A DNA stretch of 64,000 nt, taken from the NCBI RefSeq assembly GCF_009469605.1, contig NZ_SSXU01000004.1:248001-312000 (forward strand), in the 5' to 3' direction. This DNA is from Zoogloea sp. 1C4 (GTDB lineage Bacteria; Pseudomonadota; Gammaproteobacteria; Burkholderiales; Rhodocyclaceae). Below, in pieces: positions 16,903 through 27,221 of the stretch. The notes under the pieces are model-generated. The model was given only the letters and a program-made list of their open reading frames with translations. It made no database searches and was not told the origin of the DNA. Positions within the stretch are counted from its first letter, which is position 1; each line of letters begins with the position of its first letter. The translations under genes and the position numbers were made by a program.

Positions 16903-19020
16903 ATGCCAGTCCCGTTCGTGCCACCCCGCCCGGTCCGTATCGTCGGTGTCGGCTCCTGCCTCGGCGCGCCGATCTTCGGCCCCGCCGCCGGCCCCCGCGC
17001 CCTGCGCGACTACGGCATCGAATCCCGGCTCGTGCAGCGGGGCATCCTCGCCCGCTGGGAGACGCTGCTCGAACCCTCCGCCCCCAAGCCGCCCCACCCG
17101 CCGATGCACGAACGCCTCGGCACCGTGAGCCACCTGCTCCACGATCTGGCCGACATCACCGCCGCGATCCGCGCCGATGACGCCATTCCGCTGGTGCTCG
17201 GCGGCGACCACGTGATCGGTGCCGGCACCTGGCGCGGCGTGGCCCGCCAGCTCGCCCCCCGCGGCAAGCTCGGCCTGATCTGGGTGGACGCCCACCTCGA
17301 CGCCCACACCCCCCAGACCACCCACTCCGGCAACATCCACGGCATGCCCCTGGCGGCCCTGCTGGGCATCGGCGACGAGACGCTCACCGGCCTGCCCGGC
17401 CCGCACCTCGACCCGGCCCACGTGGTGATCGTCGGCGCCCGCTCGTGGGAGCCCGAAGAGCCCAAGCTCCTCGAAAAACTCGGCGTGAAGATCTTCTACA
17501 TGCCCGAAGTGCGCGCCCGGGGCCTCGCCGCGGTGATGTGCGACGCCATGACCATCGCCCGCGAAGGCACCGCCGGCTTCGGCGTGTCGGTCGATCTGGA
17601 CTCGATGGACTGCGCCAAGCTGCCCGCCACCACCTGCCTCGAACCCGACGGCCTCGACCCGCAGGAGCTGGTGGACACCCTCCACGGCCTGCGCAGCTGC
17701 GCCGATTTCGTCGGCCTCGAGATCGTCGAGTACGTGCCCGAACGCGACCGGGGCGACAGCGGCGCCCGCTGGGTGGTCGAGCTCGCCGCCGCCGCGCTGG
17801 GCCCCACCACCGCCCAGCTGCGCTACCGGGAAGACACCTTCGGCGCCCGCAACTACGCGCCGCTGCCGGTGGTATTCAGCCGCGGCGAAGGCCCGTGGCT
17901 GTGGGACGTGGAAGGCCGCCGCTACCTCGACATGATGAGCGCCTACTCGGCGGTGAGCTTCGGCCACAGCCACCCGCGGCTGGTACGCGCCCTCACCGAG
18001 CAGGCCGGCCGCCTCGCACTCACCTCCCGCGCCTACTCCAACGACCGCCTGCCCCTGATGCTCGAACGCCTGTCGGCGCTGCTCGGCTACGACCAGGCGC
18101 TGCCGGTCAATACCGGCGTCGAGGCCGTCGAAACCGCCATCAAGGCCGCCCGCAAATGGGCCCACACCATCAAGGGCGTGCCCGAAGGCCAGGCCGAGAT
18201 CATCGTCTGCGCCGGCAACTTCCACGGCCGCACCACCACCGTGGTCGGCTTCTCGTCCGAAGCCCAGTACCGCACCGGCTTCGGCCCCTTCGCGCCGGGC
18301 TTCAAGACGATTCCCTTCGGCGACGCCGACGCGCTGGAAACCGCCATCGGCCCCAACACCGCCGCCTTCCTGTTCGAACCGATCCAGGGCGAAGGCGGCA
18401 TCAACATCCCGCCCGCCGGCTGGCTCACCCGCTGCGCCGAGATCTGCCGCACCCGCAACGTGCTGCTCATCGCCGACGAAGTGCAGACCGGCCTCGGCCG
18501 CACCGGCAAGCTGCTGGCGGTCGACCATGAAGGCATCCGGCCGGATGGCGTGATCCTCGGCAAGGCCCTCGGTGGCGGCCTGCTGCCCATCTCCGCCTTC
18601 CTCGCCGACGAGCGCCTGATGCAGGTCTTCCGCCCCGGCGACCACGGCTCCACCTTCGGCGGCAACCCGCTCGCCGCCGCCGTCGCCAGCGAAGCCCTGG
18701 CCCTACTGGCCGACGAGAAGCTCGCCGAGCGCGCGGCCCGCCTGGGCGCCCTCTTCCTCACCCGCCTGCAGGCCATCGACAACCCATTGATCCGCGAAGT
18801 GCGCGGCCGCGGCCTGCTCATCGGCATGGAGCTCGACGTCACCCGCGTCACCGCCCGCACCGCCGCCGAATGGCTGCTCGCCCGCGGCCTGATGACCAAG
18901 GACACCCACGACAGCGTGCTGCGCTTCGCCCCGCCGCTGATCATCGACGAAGCCACCCTGATGAAGGCCGCCGAAGTGGTCGGCGACGCCCTCGGCGACC
19001 TCGCCCGCCGCACCACCTGA
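16903..19020 (+). CDS. Arginase–ornithine aminotransferase fusion
   Basis: One 705-residue frame encodes two enzymes. Residues 1–305 are an arginase: GGDH (His103), WVDAHLDAHT (Asp129, His131, Asp133) and SVDLDSMD (Asp231, Asp233) give all six Mn ligands in standard spacing, and THSGNIHGMPLA is the arginase substrate loop. Residues 310–705 are a fold-type I PLP aminotransferase of the ornithine type: NTGVEAVETAIK, NFHGRT, DEVQTGLGRTG (Asp525) and GKALGGG with PLP lysine Lys554. Together they would take arginine to ornithine plus urea, then to glutamate semialdehyde. AAGGAAG precedes the ATG. The gene stands 229 bp after ubiB. No separate proline dehydrogenase or P5C dehydrogenase is nearby. 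Confidence 0.93.
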   Translation: MPVPFVPPRPVRIVGVGSCLGAPIFGPAAGPRALRDYGIESRLVQRGILARWETLLEPSAPKPPHPPMHERLGTVSHLLHDLADITAAIRADDAIPLVLGGDHVIGAGTWRGVARQLAPRGKLGLIWVDAHLDAHTPQTTHSGNIHGMPLAALLGIGDETLTGLPGPHLDPAHVVIVGARSWEPEEPKLLEKLGVKIFYMPEVRARGLAAVMCDAMTIAREGTAGFGVSVDLDSMDCAKLPATTCLEPDGLDPQELVDTLHGLRSCADFVGLEIVEYVPERDRGDSGARWVVELAAAALGPTTAQLRYREDTFGARNYAPLPVVFSRGEGPWLWDVEGRRYLDMMSAYSAVSFGHSHPRLVRALTEQAGRLALTSRAYSNDRLPLMLERLSALLGYDQALPVNTGVEAVETAIKAARKWAHTIKGVPEGQAEIIVCAGNFHGRTTTVVGFSSEAQYRTGFGPFAPGFKTIPFGDADALETAIGPNTAAFLFEPIQGEGGINIPPAGWLTRCAEICRTRNVLLIADEVQTGLGRTGKLLAVDHEGIRPDGVILGKALGGGLLPISAFLADERLMQVFRPGDHGSTFGGNPLAAAVASEALALLADEKLAERAARLGALFLTRLQAIDNPLIREVRGRGLLIGMELDVTRVTARTAAEWLLARGLMTKDTHDSVLRFAPPLIIDEATLMKAAEVVGDALGDLARRTT

Positions 19021-19029
19021 TACAAAGCC

Positions 19030-19380
19030 ATGAGCGAAAAACTCGACCGACTCGTCCTCGAAGCCCGCCGCGCCGCCGACAAACGCGCCGAGGGCTACCG
19101 CGAAAAAGCCCTCAAGATCTACCCGTGGGTCTGCGGCCGCTGCGCCCGCAGCTTCACCCACGCCAACCTGCGCGAACTCACCGTCCACCACCGCGACCAC
19201 AACCACGACAACAACCCGCCCGACGGCAGCAACTGGGAGCTTTTGTGCGTGTATTGCCACGACAACGAACACCAGCGCCAGCTGGAAGCCACCCAGGGCA
19301 GCGTCACGGGCAAGCAGCCCGGCAAGGCAGCGACGCATTCACCGTTTGCTGGGCTGGCGGGGTTGTTGAAGAAGGATTGA
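19030..19380 (+). CDS. yajD: YajD-type HNH nuclease family protein
   Basis: A 116-residue HNH protein. The zinc ribbon is Cys35–Cys38 and Cys73–Cys76; the HNH core is His53–His54 (TVHHRDHNHDNN), Asn68 and His77. This is the arrangement of E. coli YajD, whose role is unknown. It starts 9 bp after the arginase–aminotransferase fusion, so it is probably co-transcribed, although a functional link is not obvious. Confidence 0.88.
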   Translation: MSEKLDRLVLEARRAADKRAEGYREKALKIYPWVCGRCARSFTHANLRELTVHHRDHNHDNNPPDGSNWELLCVYCHDNEHQRQLEATQGSVTGKQPGKAATHSPFAGLAGLLKKD

Positions 19381-19411
19381 GGGGAATGCGGATCGCTAAG
19401 CAGGAAACCAC

Positions 19412-19559
19412 GTAGGTCGGGTTAGCCCCTCGGGCGTAACCCGACAGCCCATGCTCGAGCCCTCGCCTCAGCGGCCTCCTGACGCCTTGCCCCGAACCGT
19501 AATCTGACAACTGCGGAGGAAGTGAGTCGGGTTACGCCCTGCGGGCTAACCCGACCTAC
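19412..19559. repeat. REP-like palindrome doublet, class A
   Basis: Two inverted copies of a 34-bp imperfect palindrome lie head to head: GTAGGTCGGGTTAGCC… at 19412–19445 and its mirror …GGCTAACCCGACCTAC at 19526–19559, with 80 bp between. The same pair recurs at 63231–63342. Each copy can fold into a GC-rich hairpin. There is no gene in the gap 19381–19574. Confidence 0.85.
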
Positions 19560-19574
19560 CTGGCTGGGGCCAAG

Positions 19575-19886
19575 TCAGAGGGTTTCACGAACTGACCTTC
19601 TGTTCTCTGGCTCCCAGTAGCCTCCGCTGCCGTGATACGTCTCGGCATGAAGTGAGAACAACTCGCCACACGAGCTACAGCGGAAACGATGGCCAACAAT
19701 GTCATCCCACTGCGCGCCTTCGGCAAGGGCCGCAAAGGTGACTTGCGAAATTGGGTCAGATTCGGGCACCTCACTGATGGTGCCGTCATCGCAGTTCTGC
19801 TTCGCGATTTGAATTGCTCGGCGCAAATCATTGGGCTGCCGAATTGCAAACCGCACGCAAAGGTCTTTGCACTTCTCACATGACAT
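19575..19886 (-). CDS. Small Cys-rich orphan protein, possibly immunity-like
   Basis: A 103-residue protein beginning MSCEKCKD. It has a CxxC near the N-terminus (Cys3–Cys6) and a second pair in FRCSSCGELFSLHAETYHGSGGYWEP, so a zinc-binding fold is likely. The C-terminal pattern (RCxxCGxxFxLxxETYHGxGGxWE) is one I associate with small proteins near polymorphic toxins, but I cannot verify this. Base composition is visibly less GC-rich than the flanking genes, suggesting acquisition. It follows the next gene by 13 bp, so the two form a unit. No clear ribosome site is seen. No toxin gene is in the window. Confidence 0.6.
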   Translation of the reverse strand: MSCEKCKDLCVRFAIRQPNDLRRAIQIAKQNCDDGTISEVPESDPISQVTFAALAEGAQWDDIVGHRFRCSSCGELFSLHAETYHGSGGYWEPENRRSVRETL

Positions 19887-19899
19887 GGACTGGAGGCCT

Positions 19900-20250
19900 T
19901 TAACGTCGGAGCTCACCGGGCTGCGCGGACAGAAGGGCGTCAAACATGCCGAAAGCGAAAAGACAAAATCTTGTCATGGAGCAGACAGCTACCCGCGCGT
20001 CTGAGGCCACAGCGAACTCAGGTTGCCTGACGCTGGGGCCGTAAGGTGAAGATATTTCGACTAGCCATTTGTTATCAACCTCTCCGGAGAGGCGATCGTG
20101 GGTAGACGAAAACTGCAGGAAGCCAGCCTTGATAATTTCCTGGATGAGTGAAGAAAAACTTGCGTCAGGTTCAATGCTGTATTCAGCCTCCAATGGCCCA
20201 CATTGATCATCTTGGGGACAGCAAGCCTGTCGATGCACGGTGATCTTCAT
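19900..20250 (-). CDS. Small orphan protein, possibly immunity-like
   Basis: A 116-residue protein starting MKITVHRQACCPQDDQCGPLEAEY. A longer in-frame extension upstream has the low-complexity, Arg/Pro-rich look of antisense noise and is rejected. The start (MKITVxRxxxCxxDD) resembles a family of small proteins I have seen next to polymorphic toxin loci, followed by alternating strands and LIQEIIKAGFLQFSS helix. It carries four cysteines but no clear catalytic motif. It is the first gene of a two-gene lower-GC unit with the Cys-rich protein. Function is not established. Confidence 0.6.
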   Translation of the reverse strand: MKITVHRQACCPQDDQCGPLEAEYSIEPDASFSSLIQEIIKAGFLQFSSTHDRLSGEVDNKWLVEISSPYGPSVRQPEFAVASDARVAVCSMTRFCLFAFGMFDALLSAQPGELRR

Positions 20251-20540
20251 AGGTTGCCTAATGTGTAGCAAATGACTGGCACCCAGGACGCGGGATTCTT
20301 CAAACCTGCAGCTCGTGACAAAGTGACCCATCGCTTTCCGCGTCGGGCCGGCGTCCATTCTTCTTGTGACGAAACACCTCACCCCGCGCGCCAACGACCA
20401 GCAATCGGCTTCGCGACGGCGCCAGCCGCTTATGCCAATCAAACCTATCGCCAACCAGCCCTCATGACAAGTTCTTCGTCGTGGTCGTGCTGGTCGCGTG
20501 GGGCGTGCCTCGTCTGTCGGGGGTATCGGCGGCGTCGGGT

Positions 20541-20565
20541 GTCGGACTGAAGTCCGACCTACAGG
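20541..20565. repeat. REP-like palindrome, class B, single copy
   Basis: GTCGGACTGAAGTCCGAC followed by CTACAGG. It is identical to one arm of the doublet at 23383–23458 but stands alone here. Confidence 0.85.
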
Positions 20566-20652
20566 GTGGGTGGGCTGGCGGGATGCCCCGAAAGGCCGTC
20601 CAGCCCCGAGGCGCGGCCTTCGGGGCCTCCGGTTTTTCCCGGTTGCCTCCAG

Positions 20653-20676
20653 AAAAATTGCTGGGCAGCAATTTTT
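20653..20676. repeat. Perfect hairpin in AT-rich block
   Basis: AAAAATTGCT and AGCAATTTTT form a 10-bp perfect stem with a GGGC loop. It looks like a bidirectional terminator, but no gene ends here. A second stem (TTGCAGG/CCTGCAA, 20709–20735) follows. Confidence 0.6.
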
Positions 20677-20867
20677 AAATCCCTCGACAGGCCAGGTTAA
20701 TCCGAATTTTGCAGGGGCTAAACGCAAACCTGCAATTTATTAATCCCGAATCCACCCAGCTTTTTTCCGATTCGTTCGAGAGTCACGTCGAATCGAGAAG
20801 AATAAATTGCTCCGGGGAATTAATTAATCCGATTTTTTTCGCAGCCCCGGCCCGGCGCAGCAATTTT

Positions 20868-20888
20868 TTAATTGCTTCGAGCAATTAA
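20868..20888. repeat. Perfect hairpin in AT-rich block
   Basis: TTAATTGCT and AGCAATTAA form a 9-bp perfect stem around TCG. It shares the AATTGCT/AGCAATT arms with the hairpin at 20653–20676, so the two are related. Confidence 0.6.
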
Positions 20889-21190
20889 TTATCTGGCTGG
20901 CGGATTCAAGCTGGCGCTTTTCGGGAAAAAGCTGCAGGGCTGCGGAGTCAAGCCTGCCCGCCCGGGGATCGGGTTGGGAGGGGCCGGGGACAAGCTGGCG
21001 GGATTTCATCCAGACCTGGAACATCTCGCCATTTTTCTGGCGCGTTCTGGCGTCCGGCTGCGGGTTTTTCGGGATAAATGCGGGCGGCGTGCCGGGCATG
21101 ACAGCCCTGCCGCCTGAGGTGGGCGGCGCCCTCTTCCTCGCCACCCCCAACCGGCGTAACATCCGCCCCCCGCTCTCCCCACGCCAGTCC

Positions 21191-22453
21191 ATGAATGCCG
21201 CTCCCGCCCGCGCCTGCGGAATCGACTTCGGAACCTCCAACTCCACCGTCGGCTGGCTGCGGCCGGGCGCACAGACGCTGCTGACCCTCGAGGATGGCAA
21301 GCCCACGCTGCCGTCGGCGGTGTTCTTCAATGCCGACGAGGAATCCACCCACTTCGGGCGCGATGCGCTGGCCGAGTACCTGGAAGGCTACGAGGGCCGG
21401 CTGATGCGGGCACTCAAGAGCCTGCTGGGCAGCAAGCTGATGGAGGGCAGCACCGAGGTGGGCGGCCGCGCCCTGCCCTTCAAGGATCTGCTGGCGAGCT
21501 TCATCGGCGAGCTCAAGCGCCGGGCCGAGGCCCAGGCGGGCCGTGGTTTCGAGCAGGCGGTGTTCGGCCGGCCGGTGTTCTTTGTGGATGGCGACCCGAG
21601 CGCCGACCAGCGCGCCGAGGACACCCTCGCCGCCATCGCCCGGCAGGTGGGGTTCAAGGAGGTGAGCTTCCAGTTCGAGCCCATCGGCGCGGCGCGGCAC
21701 TACGAGGCGGGGCTGGACCGGGAGGAGCTGGTACTGATCGCCGACATCGGCGGCGGCACGGCGGATTTCTCGCTGGTGCGCCTGTCGCCCGAGCGGGCCC
21801 GCCACGTGGATCGCAAGGACGATCTGCTGGGCAACGCCGGCCTGCACGTGGGCGGCACGGACTTTGACCGGGCCCTGTCGCTGGAATGCGTGATGCCGCT
21901 GCTGGGCTACCGGGGCCTGATGAAGAGCGGCGCCGAGGTGCCGTCGGGGCTGTTCTTCCAGCTGGCCACCTGGCACACCATCAACTTTGCCTACACCCGC
22001 CAGGCCTTTGCCGATTTCCAGCAGATCTACCGGGACGCCGCTGCCCGCCGTGAGCTCGATCGTCTGGCCCGGCTGATCGGCCAGCGGGAGGGCCACTGGC
22101 TGGCCCTGCAGGTCGAGCAGGCGAAGATCGACCTGTCCACCGCCAACACCACCCGGCTGCACCTGGACAGGCTCGAAGCGGGCCTCGTCCACGACATCAC
22201 CGCAGAGGCCTTTTCGGCTGCCACGCGCACGCTGGTGGAACGGGTTGCGGCCACGGTGGCCGAGCTGCTGGATCAGGCCGGCGTCGCACGGGATCGGGTG
22301 GATACGCTGTATTTCACCGGCGGGGCGAGCGGCGTGCCGCAGCTCCGGGCGCGCATTGCGGCCGAGTTGCCGGCCGCGCGCAGCGTGGAGGGCGATCTGT
22401 TCGGGAGCATCGGCGCCGGCCTCGCGGTGGAGGCGGCCCGGCGTTACGGCTGA
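21191..22453 (+). CDS. yegD: YegD-type Hsp70 family protein
   Basis: A 420-residue protein limited to the actin-like ATPase region of Hsp70. CGIDFGTSNSTVGW is the phosphate-1 motif, LIADIGGGTADFSLV phosphate-2, and LYFTGGASGVPQL the adenosine motif. The C-terminal substrate-binding domain of DnaK is absent, as in E. coli YegD. The ATG at 21191 is placed just before MNAAPARACGIDFG; an earlier in-frame ATG would add an unrelated leader. It overlaps the end of the convergent amidotransferase gene by 10 bp. The client is unknown. Confidence 0.9.
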   Translation: MNAAPARACGIDFGTSNSTVGWLRPGAQTLLTLEDGKPTLPSAVFFNADEESTHFGRDALAEYLEGYEGRLMRALKSLLGSKLMEGSTEVGGRALPFKDLLASFIGELKRRAEAQAGRGFEQAVFGRPVFFVDGDPSADQRAEDTLAAIARQVGFKEVSFQFEPIGAARHYEAGLDREELVLIADIGGGTADFSLVRLSPERARHVDRKDDLLGNAGLHVGGTDFDRALSLECVMPLLGYRGLMKSGAEVPSGLFFQLATWHTINFAYTRQAFADFQQIYRDAAARRELDRLARLIGQREGHWLALQVEQAKIDLSTANTTRLHLDRLEAGLVHDITAEAFSAATRTLVERVAATVAELLDQAGVARDRVDTLYFTGGASGVPQLRARIAAELPAARSVEGDLFGSIGAGLAVEAARRYG

Positions 22454-23178
22454 GGCAGGGGTTCGCTCGTCCGCTCCATCACGAAATCGGCAAAGCGGCG
22501 GAGCAGGCTGGTCGCGGCGTGGGTTTCGGTGACGGCTGCGGTCAGCGCGTCCGGATTGGCGCCGCCCTGGCGCAGGCGGCTTGAGAGCTGGGCGATGTAG
22601 CACTTCATCGCCACCGTGTCGAACTCCGGGTGGAACTGCACGCCCCAGGCCGCCTCGCCAAAACGGAAGGCGTGATGGGGCTCGAAATCGCTCGAGGCCA
22701 GGCACTGGGCGCCCGGCGGCAGGCCGCGGGCGGTCTGGCTGTGCACCACATGGGCGGGAAAGGTGTCGGGCAGATCGGCGAACAGCGGGTCGTGCCGCGC
22801 GGCGTCGGACTTGCGGACGCAGACGGTGCCGATCTCCATGCCTTGCGGATGCCAGTCGGCCTCGCCACCCAGCGCATGGGCCAGCAGCTGGTGGCCGTAG
22901 CAGATGCCCAGCACCGGCAGGCCTTCGGCCACCCGACCGGCGAGCCAGCGGGCGGTGGCTTCGCTCCAGGCCTCGCGGTCGGTGACCATCGAGGGCGAAC
23001 CGGTGAGCACCGCGGCCGCCACCTCACCCGCCGCCGGCAGGGCTTCGCCCTTGCGTGGGTCGACCACCCGCACCGGCACATCGCCCAGCCCGGACGAGAT
23101 CCAGCTTTCGAAGTCGCCCTCGCGGTTGGCGAGGACCGGGGTGTAATCGCCCAGCTTAACGATGAGCAGCGGTGGCAC
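22444..23178 (-). CDS. Class I glutamine amidotransferase (GMP synthase-like)
   Basis: About 244 residues from a GTG start with GGAG upstream; an in-frame GTG 54 bp earlier is an alternative. The triad is visible: nucleophile Cys93 in LGICYGHQLLAHALGG, His in WGVQFHPEFD, and the following Glu. This is the free-standing GMP synthase/YfeJ-like amidotransferase type that hydrolyses gamma-glutamyl bonds; the acceptor is unknown. It is convergent with yegD. Confidence 0.86.
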   Translation of the reverse strand: MPPLLIVKLGDYTPVLANREGDFESWISSGLGDVPVRVVDPRKGEALPAAGEVAAAVLTGSPSMVTDREAWSEATARWLAGRVAEGLPVLGICYGHQLLAHALGGEADWHPQGMEIGTVCVRKSDAARHDPLFADLPDTFPAHVVHSQTARGLPPGAQCLASSDFEPHHAFRFGEAAWGVQFHPEFDTVAMKCYIAQLSSRLRQGGANPDALTAAVTETHAATSLLRRFADFVMERTSEPLPQP

Positions 23179-23382
23179 GGCAACAGGCTCCGGTTGTTTG
23201 GGATGATTCTCGGATATCCAACGCGCGAGCACCGTTAAGTGTTGAACGGCGCTGGGTGTTAAATCGGCATCTGATGCAAAAAAGTTCAGCGCGCTCGCGT
23301 CGGGCGTCGCCGAGGTGTGCGGTGAGGAAGGCCCATCGCGGCACGAACGGGCGCTTCCATCCCGGATTCCGAATCACCGCCC

Positions 23383-23458
23383 CCTGTAGGTCGGACTTCA
23401 GTCCGACAGCACGGATTAAGCTCGCCAGCGCTTGTCGGACTGAAGTCCGACCTACAGG
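23383..23458. repeat. REP-like palindrome doublet, class B
   Basis: CCTGTAGG followed by TCGGACTTCAGTCCGAC at 23383–23407, and its exact inverted copy at 23434–23458, separated by 26 bp. Each arm is itself a hairpin, and the pair forms a larger dyad, the layout of a REPIN. Confidence 0.88.
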
Positions 23459-23479
23459 ACGAGGCTGGGGGCGCTGCAG

Positions 23480-23510
23480 AAAAAAAAGGGGCCGTCCTAG
23501 GACGACCCCG
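23480..23510 (-). terminator. Terminator of the propionyl-CoA operon
   Basis: Read leftward, GGGGTCGTCC and GGACGGCCCC pair around a TA centre with one internal mismatch, then run into eight T residues. It lies about 107 bp after the pccA stop. Confidence 0.85.
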
Positions 23511-23616
23511 ATCCCTCGACAGGAACCCGCCCCGAAAGACGAGTCTCCCTCCCCATCGAACGAAAGCGTTTTCTCGCCTCGCCGGGCTGGAGCGGCCCGG
23601 CGAGGCGGCGAATCGA

Positions 23617-25629
23617 TTACTCGAACTCGATGATGACTTCGTCCACCGCCAGGCTGGCGCCGCCGGCGGCAACGATCTTCTTGACCTTGCAGTCCTGCTC
23701 GGCCTTGAGGATGTTTTCCATCTTCATGGCTTCGATGACCGCCAGCTTCTCGCCGGCCTTCACTTCCTGACCAACCTGCACGGACACTTCGCGCAACAGG
23801 CCCGGCATCGGGGACAGCAGGAACTTGGACAGGTCGGGCGGCAGCTTCTCGGGCATCAGGGACAGCAGTTCGGCGGCACGGGCGCTCATGACCATGAAGT
23901 CGGCGCGGGTGCCCCAGTGGAACAGGCTGTACTTGGTCTTGTGGCGCTCCACCTGAAGGGTGAAGGGCTCGCCGTTGCAGGTGCCGTTGAAGAGCGATTC
24001 GCCGAGCTTCCAGCTGGACTTGAGCTCGTAGCTCTTGCCCTTGTATTCCACGTGGTAGCCGCCATCGATGGGCTTGGCGACGACCGGGTGGTGCTCGTTG
24101 CCTTCCTTGTTCAGGCGGATGACCATCCAGTCTTCGCTGACGATGCGCTCGTGGCCCTGGAGCTGGCCGGAGATCGAGGCGGAACGGTCGGTGAAGGCGC
24201 GGTAGACGTAGGCGGCCACCGAGACCAGCAGCGCCGGATCATCGTGGGGCACCATCGAGGCGTCGAAGCCGGTCGGGTAGTGCTTGGGGATGAAGCCGGT
24301 GTCGAAGATGCCCGAGTGGAAGACCGGGTGCTGCATCAGCGCGGCCTGGAACGGGATGTTCGACGAGATGCCACGGATCACGAAGCCGTTGAGGGCGTCG
24401 CGCATGCGGTCGATGGCCTGGGCGCGGGTCGGGGCGTGCACGATGAGCTTGGCGATCATCGAGTCGTAGAACATGGAGATCTCGCCACCGTCGTACACAC
24501 CGGTGTCGACACGGGTGGTGCCCTTGTCGTCGGTGGTCTCCTTCGGCGGCAGGAACTTCACCAGACGGCCGGTGGAGGGCAGGAAGCCGCGGAACGGGTC
24601 TTCGGCGTTGATCCGGCATTCCATCGACCAGCCGTTGATCTTCACGTCGGCCTGGGCGAGGGGCAGCTTTTCGCCGTAGGCAACGCGGATCATCTGCTCG
24701 ACGAGGTCGAGGCCGGTGATGAGTTCGGTGACCGGGTGTTCCACCTGGAGACGGGTGTTCATCTCGAGGAAGTAGAACTCCTTGGTCGCGCCAGACACCA
24801 CGAATTCGACGGTACCCGCGGATTCGTAGTTGACCGCACGGGCCAGGGCCACGGCCTGCTCGCCCATGGCCTTGCGCATCTCGGCGTCGACGAAGGGGCT
24901 CGGTGCCTCTTCGATGACCTTCTGGTGACGGCGCTGGATGGAGCAGTCACGTTCGTTGAGATACACGTAGTTGCCGTGGGAGTCGCCCAGCACCTGGATT
25001 TCGATGTGGCGCGGCTCGAGCACGTACTTCTCGATGAAGACGCGGTCGTCGCCGAAGGAGTTGCGGGCTTCATTGACGCAGGAGGAGAAGCCTTCGTGGG
25101 CTTCGGCGTCGTTGTAGGCAACACGCAGACCCTTGCCGCCGCCGCCAGCGGAGGCCTTGATCATCACCGGATAGCCGATCTTCCTGGCGATCTCGACGGC
25201 TTCGTCGGGGCCGGCGATGGCATCGTTGTAGCCGGGAATGGTGTTCACACCGGCTTCGATGGCGAGCTTCTTGGACTCGATCTTGTCGCCCATCTTGGCG
25301 ATGGAGTAGTGCTTCGGACCGATGAACTTGATGCCTTCTTCTTCAAGACGGCGGGAGAACTCGGCGTTCTCGGACAGGAAGCCGTAGCCGGGGTGAACCG
25401 CCTGGGCACCGGTCTGCTTGCAGGCGGCGATGATCTTGTCGGCGACCAGGTAGGACTCTTTCGAGGCGGCCGGGCCGATGCAGACGGCTTCGTCGGCCAG
25501 CTCGACGAACAGGGCGTCCTTGTCGGCCTCGGAGTACACGGCGACAGTGGCGATGCCCATCTTGCGGGCGGTCTTGATGACGCGGCAGGCGATTTCGCCG
25601 CGGTTTGCAATCAGGATCTTGGTAAACAT
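23617..25629 (-). CDS. pccA: Propionyl-CoA carboxylase alpha subunit (biotin carboxylase/BCCP)
   Basis: A 670-residue biotin-containing subunit. MFTKILIANRGEIACRVI opens the biotin carboxylase domain; KASAGGGGKGLRV is the ATP-grasp Gly-rich loop and EMNTRLQVEHPVTE the catalytic segment. A BT-type linker follows, and the C-terminal BCCP domain carries EAMKMEN with biotinyl-Lys636. With PccB it carboxylates propionyl-CoA to methylmalonyl-CoA. The start at 25629 matches the family; an upstream in-frame start would overlap pccB. The gap from pccB is 20 bp. It is the last gene before the terminator. Confidence 0.95.
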   Translation of the reverse strand: MFTKILIANRGEIACRVIKTARKMGIATVAVYSEADKDALFVELADEAVCIGPAASKESYLVADKIIAACKQTGAQAVHPGYGFLSENAEFSRRLEEEGIKFIGPKHYSIAKMGDKIESKKLAIEAGVNTIPGYNDAIAGPDEAVEIARKIGYPVMIKASAGGGGKGLRVAYNDAEAHEGFSSCVNEARNSFGDDRVFIEKYVLEPRHIEIQVLGDSHGNYVYLNERDCSIQRRHQKVIEEAPSPFVDAEMRKAMGEQAVALARAVNYESAGTVEFVVSGATKEFYFLEMNTRLQVEHPVTELITGLDLVEQMIRVAYGEKLPLAQADVKINGWSMECRINAEDPFRGFLPSTGRLVKFLPPKETTDDKGTTRVDTGVYDGGEISMFYDSMIAKLIVHAPTRAQAIDRMRDALNGFVIRGISSNIPFQAALMQHPVFHSGIFDTGFIPKHYPTGFDASMVPHDDPALLVSVAAYVYRAFTDRSASISGQLQGHERIVSEDWMVIRLNKEGNEHHPVVAKPIDGGYHVEYKGKSYELKSSWKLGESLFNGTCNGEPFTLQVERHKTKYSLFHWGTRADFMVMSARAAELLSLMPEKLPPDLSKFLLSPMPGLLREVSVQVGQEVKAGEKLAVIEAMKMENILKAEQDCKVKKIVAAGGASLAVDEVIIEFE

Positions 25630-25649
25630 GTTCTTGGCGTCCTCGGCGA

Positions 25650-27185
<1,536 letters not shown>

Positions 27186-27221
27186 TTACAGCCTCCAGTC
27201 AATGATTCGGGTGTGTTCTTT

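Larger units (their letters stand above)
20251..21190. other. Non-coding accessory stretch with AT-rich block
   Basis: No convincing gene occupies these 940 bp. The left part (to about 20640) is mixed-composition DNA with only short, biased frames. It holds one class B REP-like palindrome. From about 20640 to 20900 the sequence turns abruptly AT-rich, unlike any other part of the window, with three hairpins and repeated TTAATCCGA at 20697–20705 and 20824–20832 (a near copy, TTAATCCCGA, at 20740). GC-rich sequence returns after about 20940 and carries the upstream region of yegD. Confidence 0.6.
23179..23616. other. Intergenic stretch with REP doublet and terminator
   Basis: 438 bp between the amidotransferase start and the end of pccA. 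It contains the promoter region of the amidotransferase, a class B REP-like doublet and the pcc operon terminator. Short frames here translate to CRSDFSPT/CRTEVRPT strings, which are read-through of the palindromes, not genes. Confidence 0.7.

Noticed and set aside
20272-20550. A 92-codon plus-strand frame in the accessory gap
   Set aside because: It has no ribosome site, ends in Arg-rich sequence at a REP-like palindrome, and shows no motif.
23172-23672. Frames encoding CRSDFSPT and CRTEVRPT strings
   Set aside because: These are translations of the class B palindromes and not genes.
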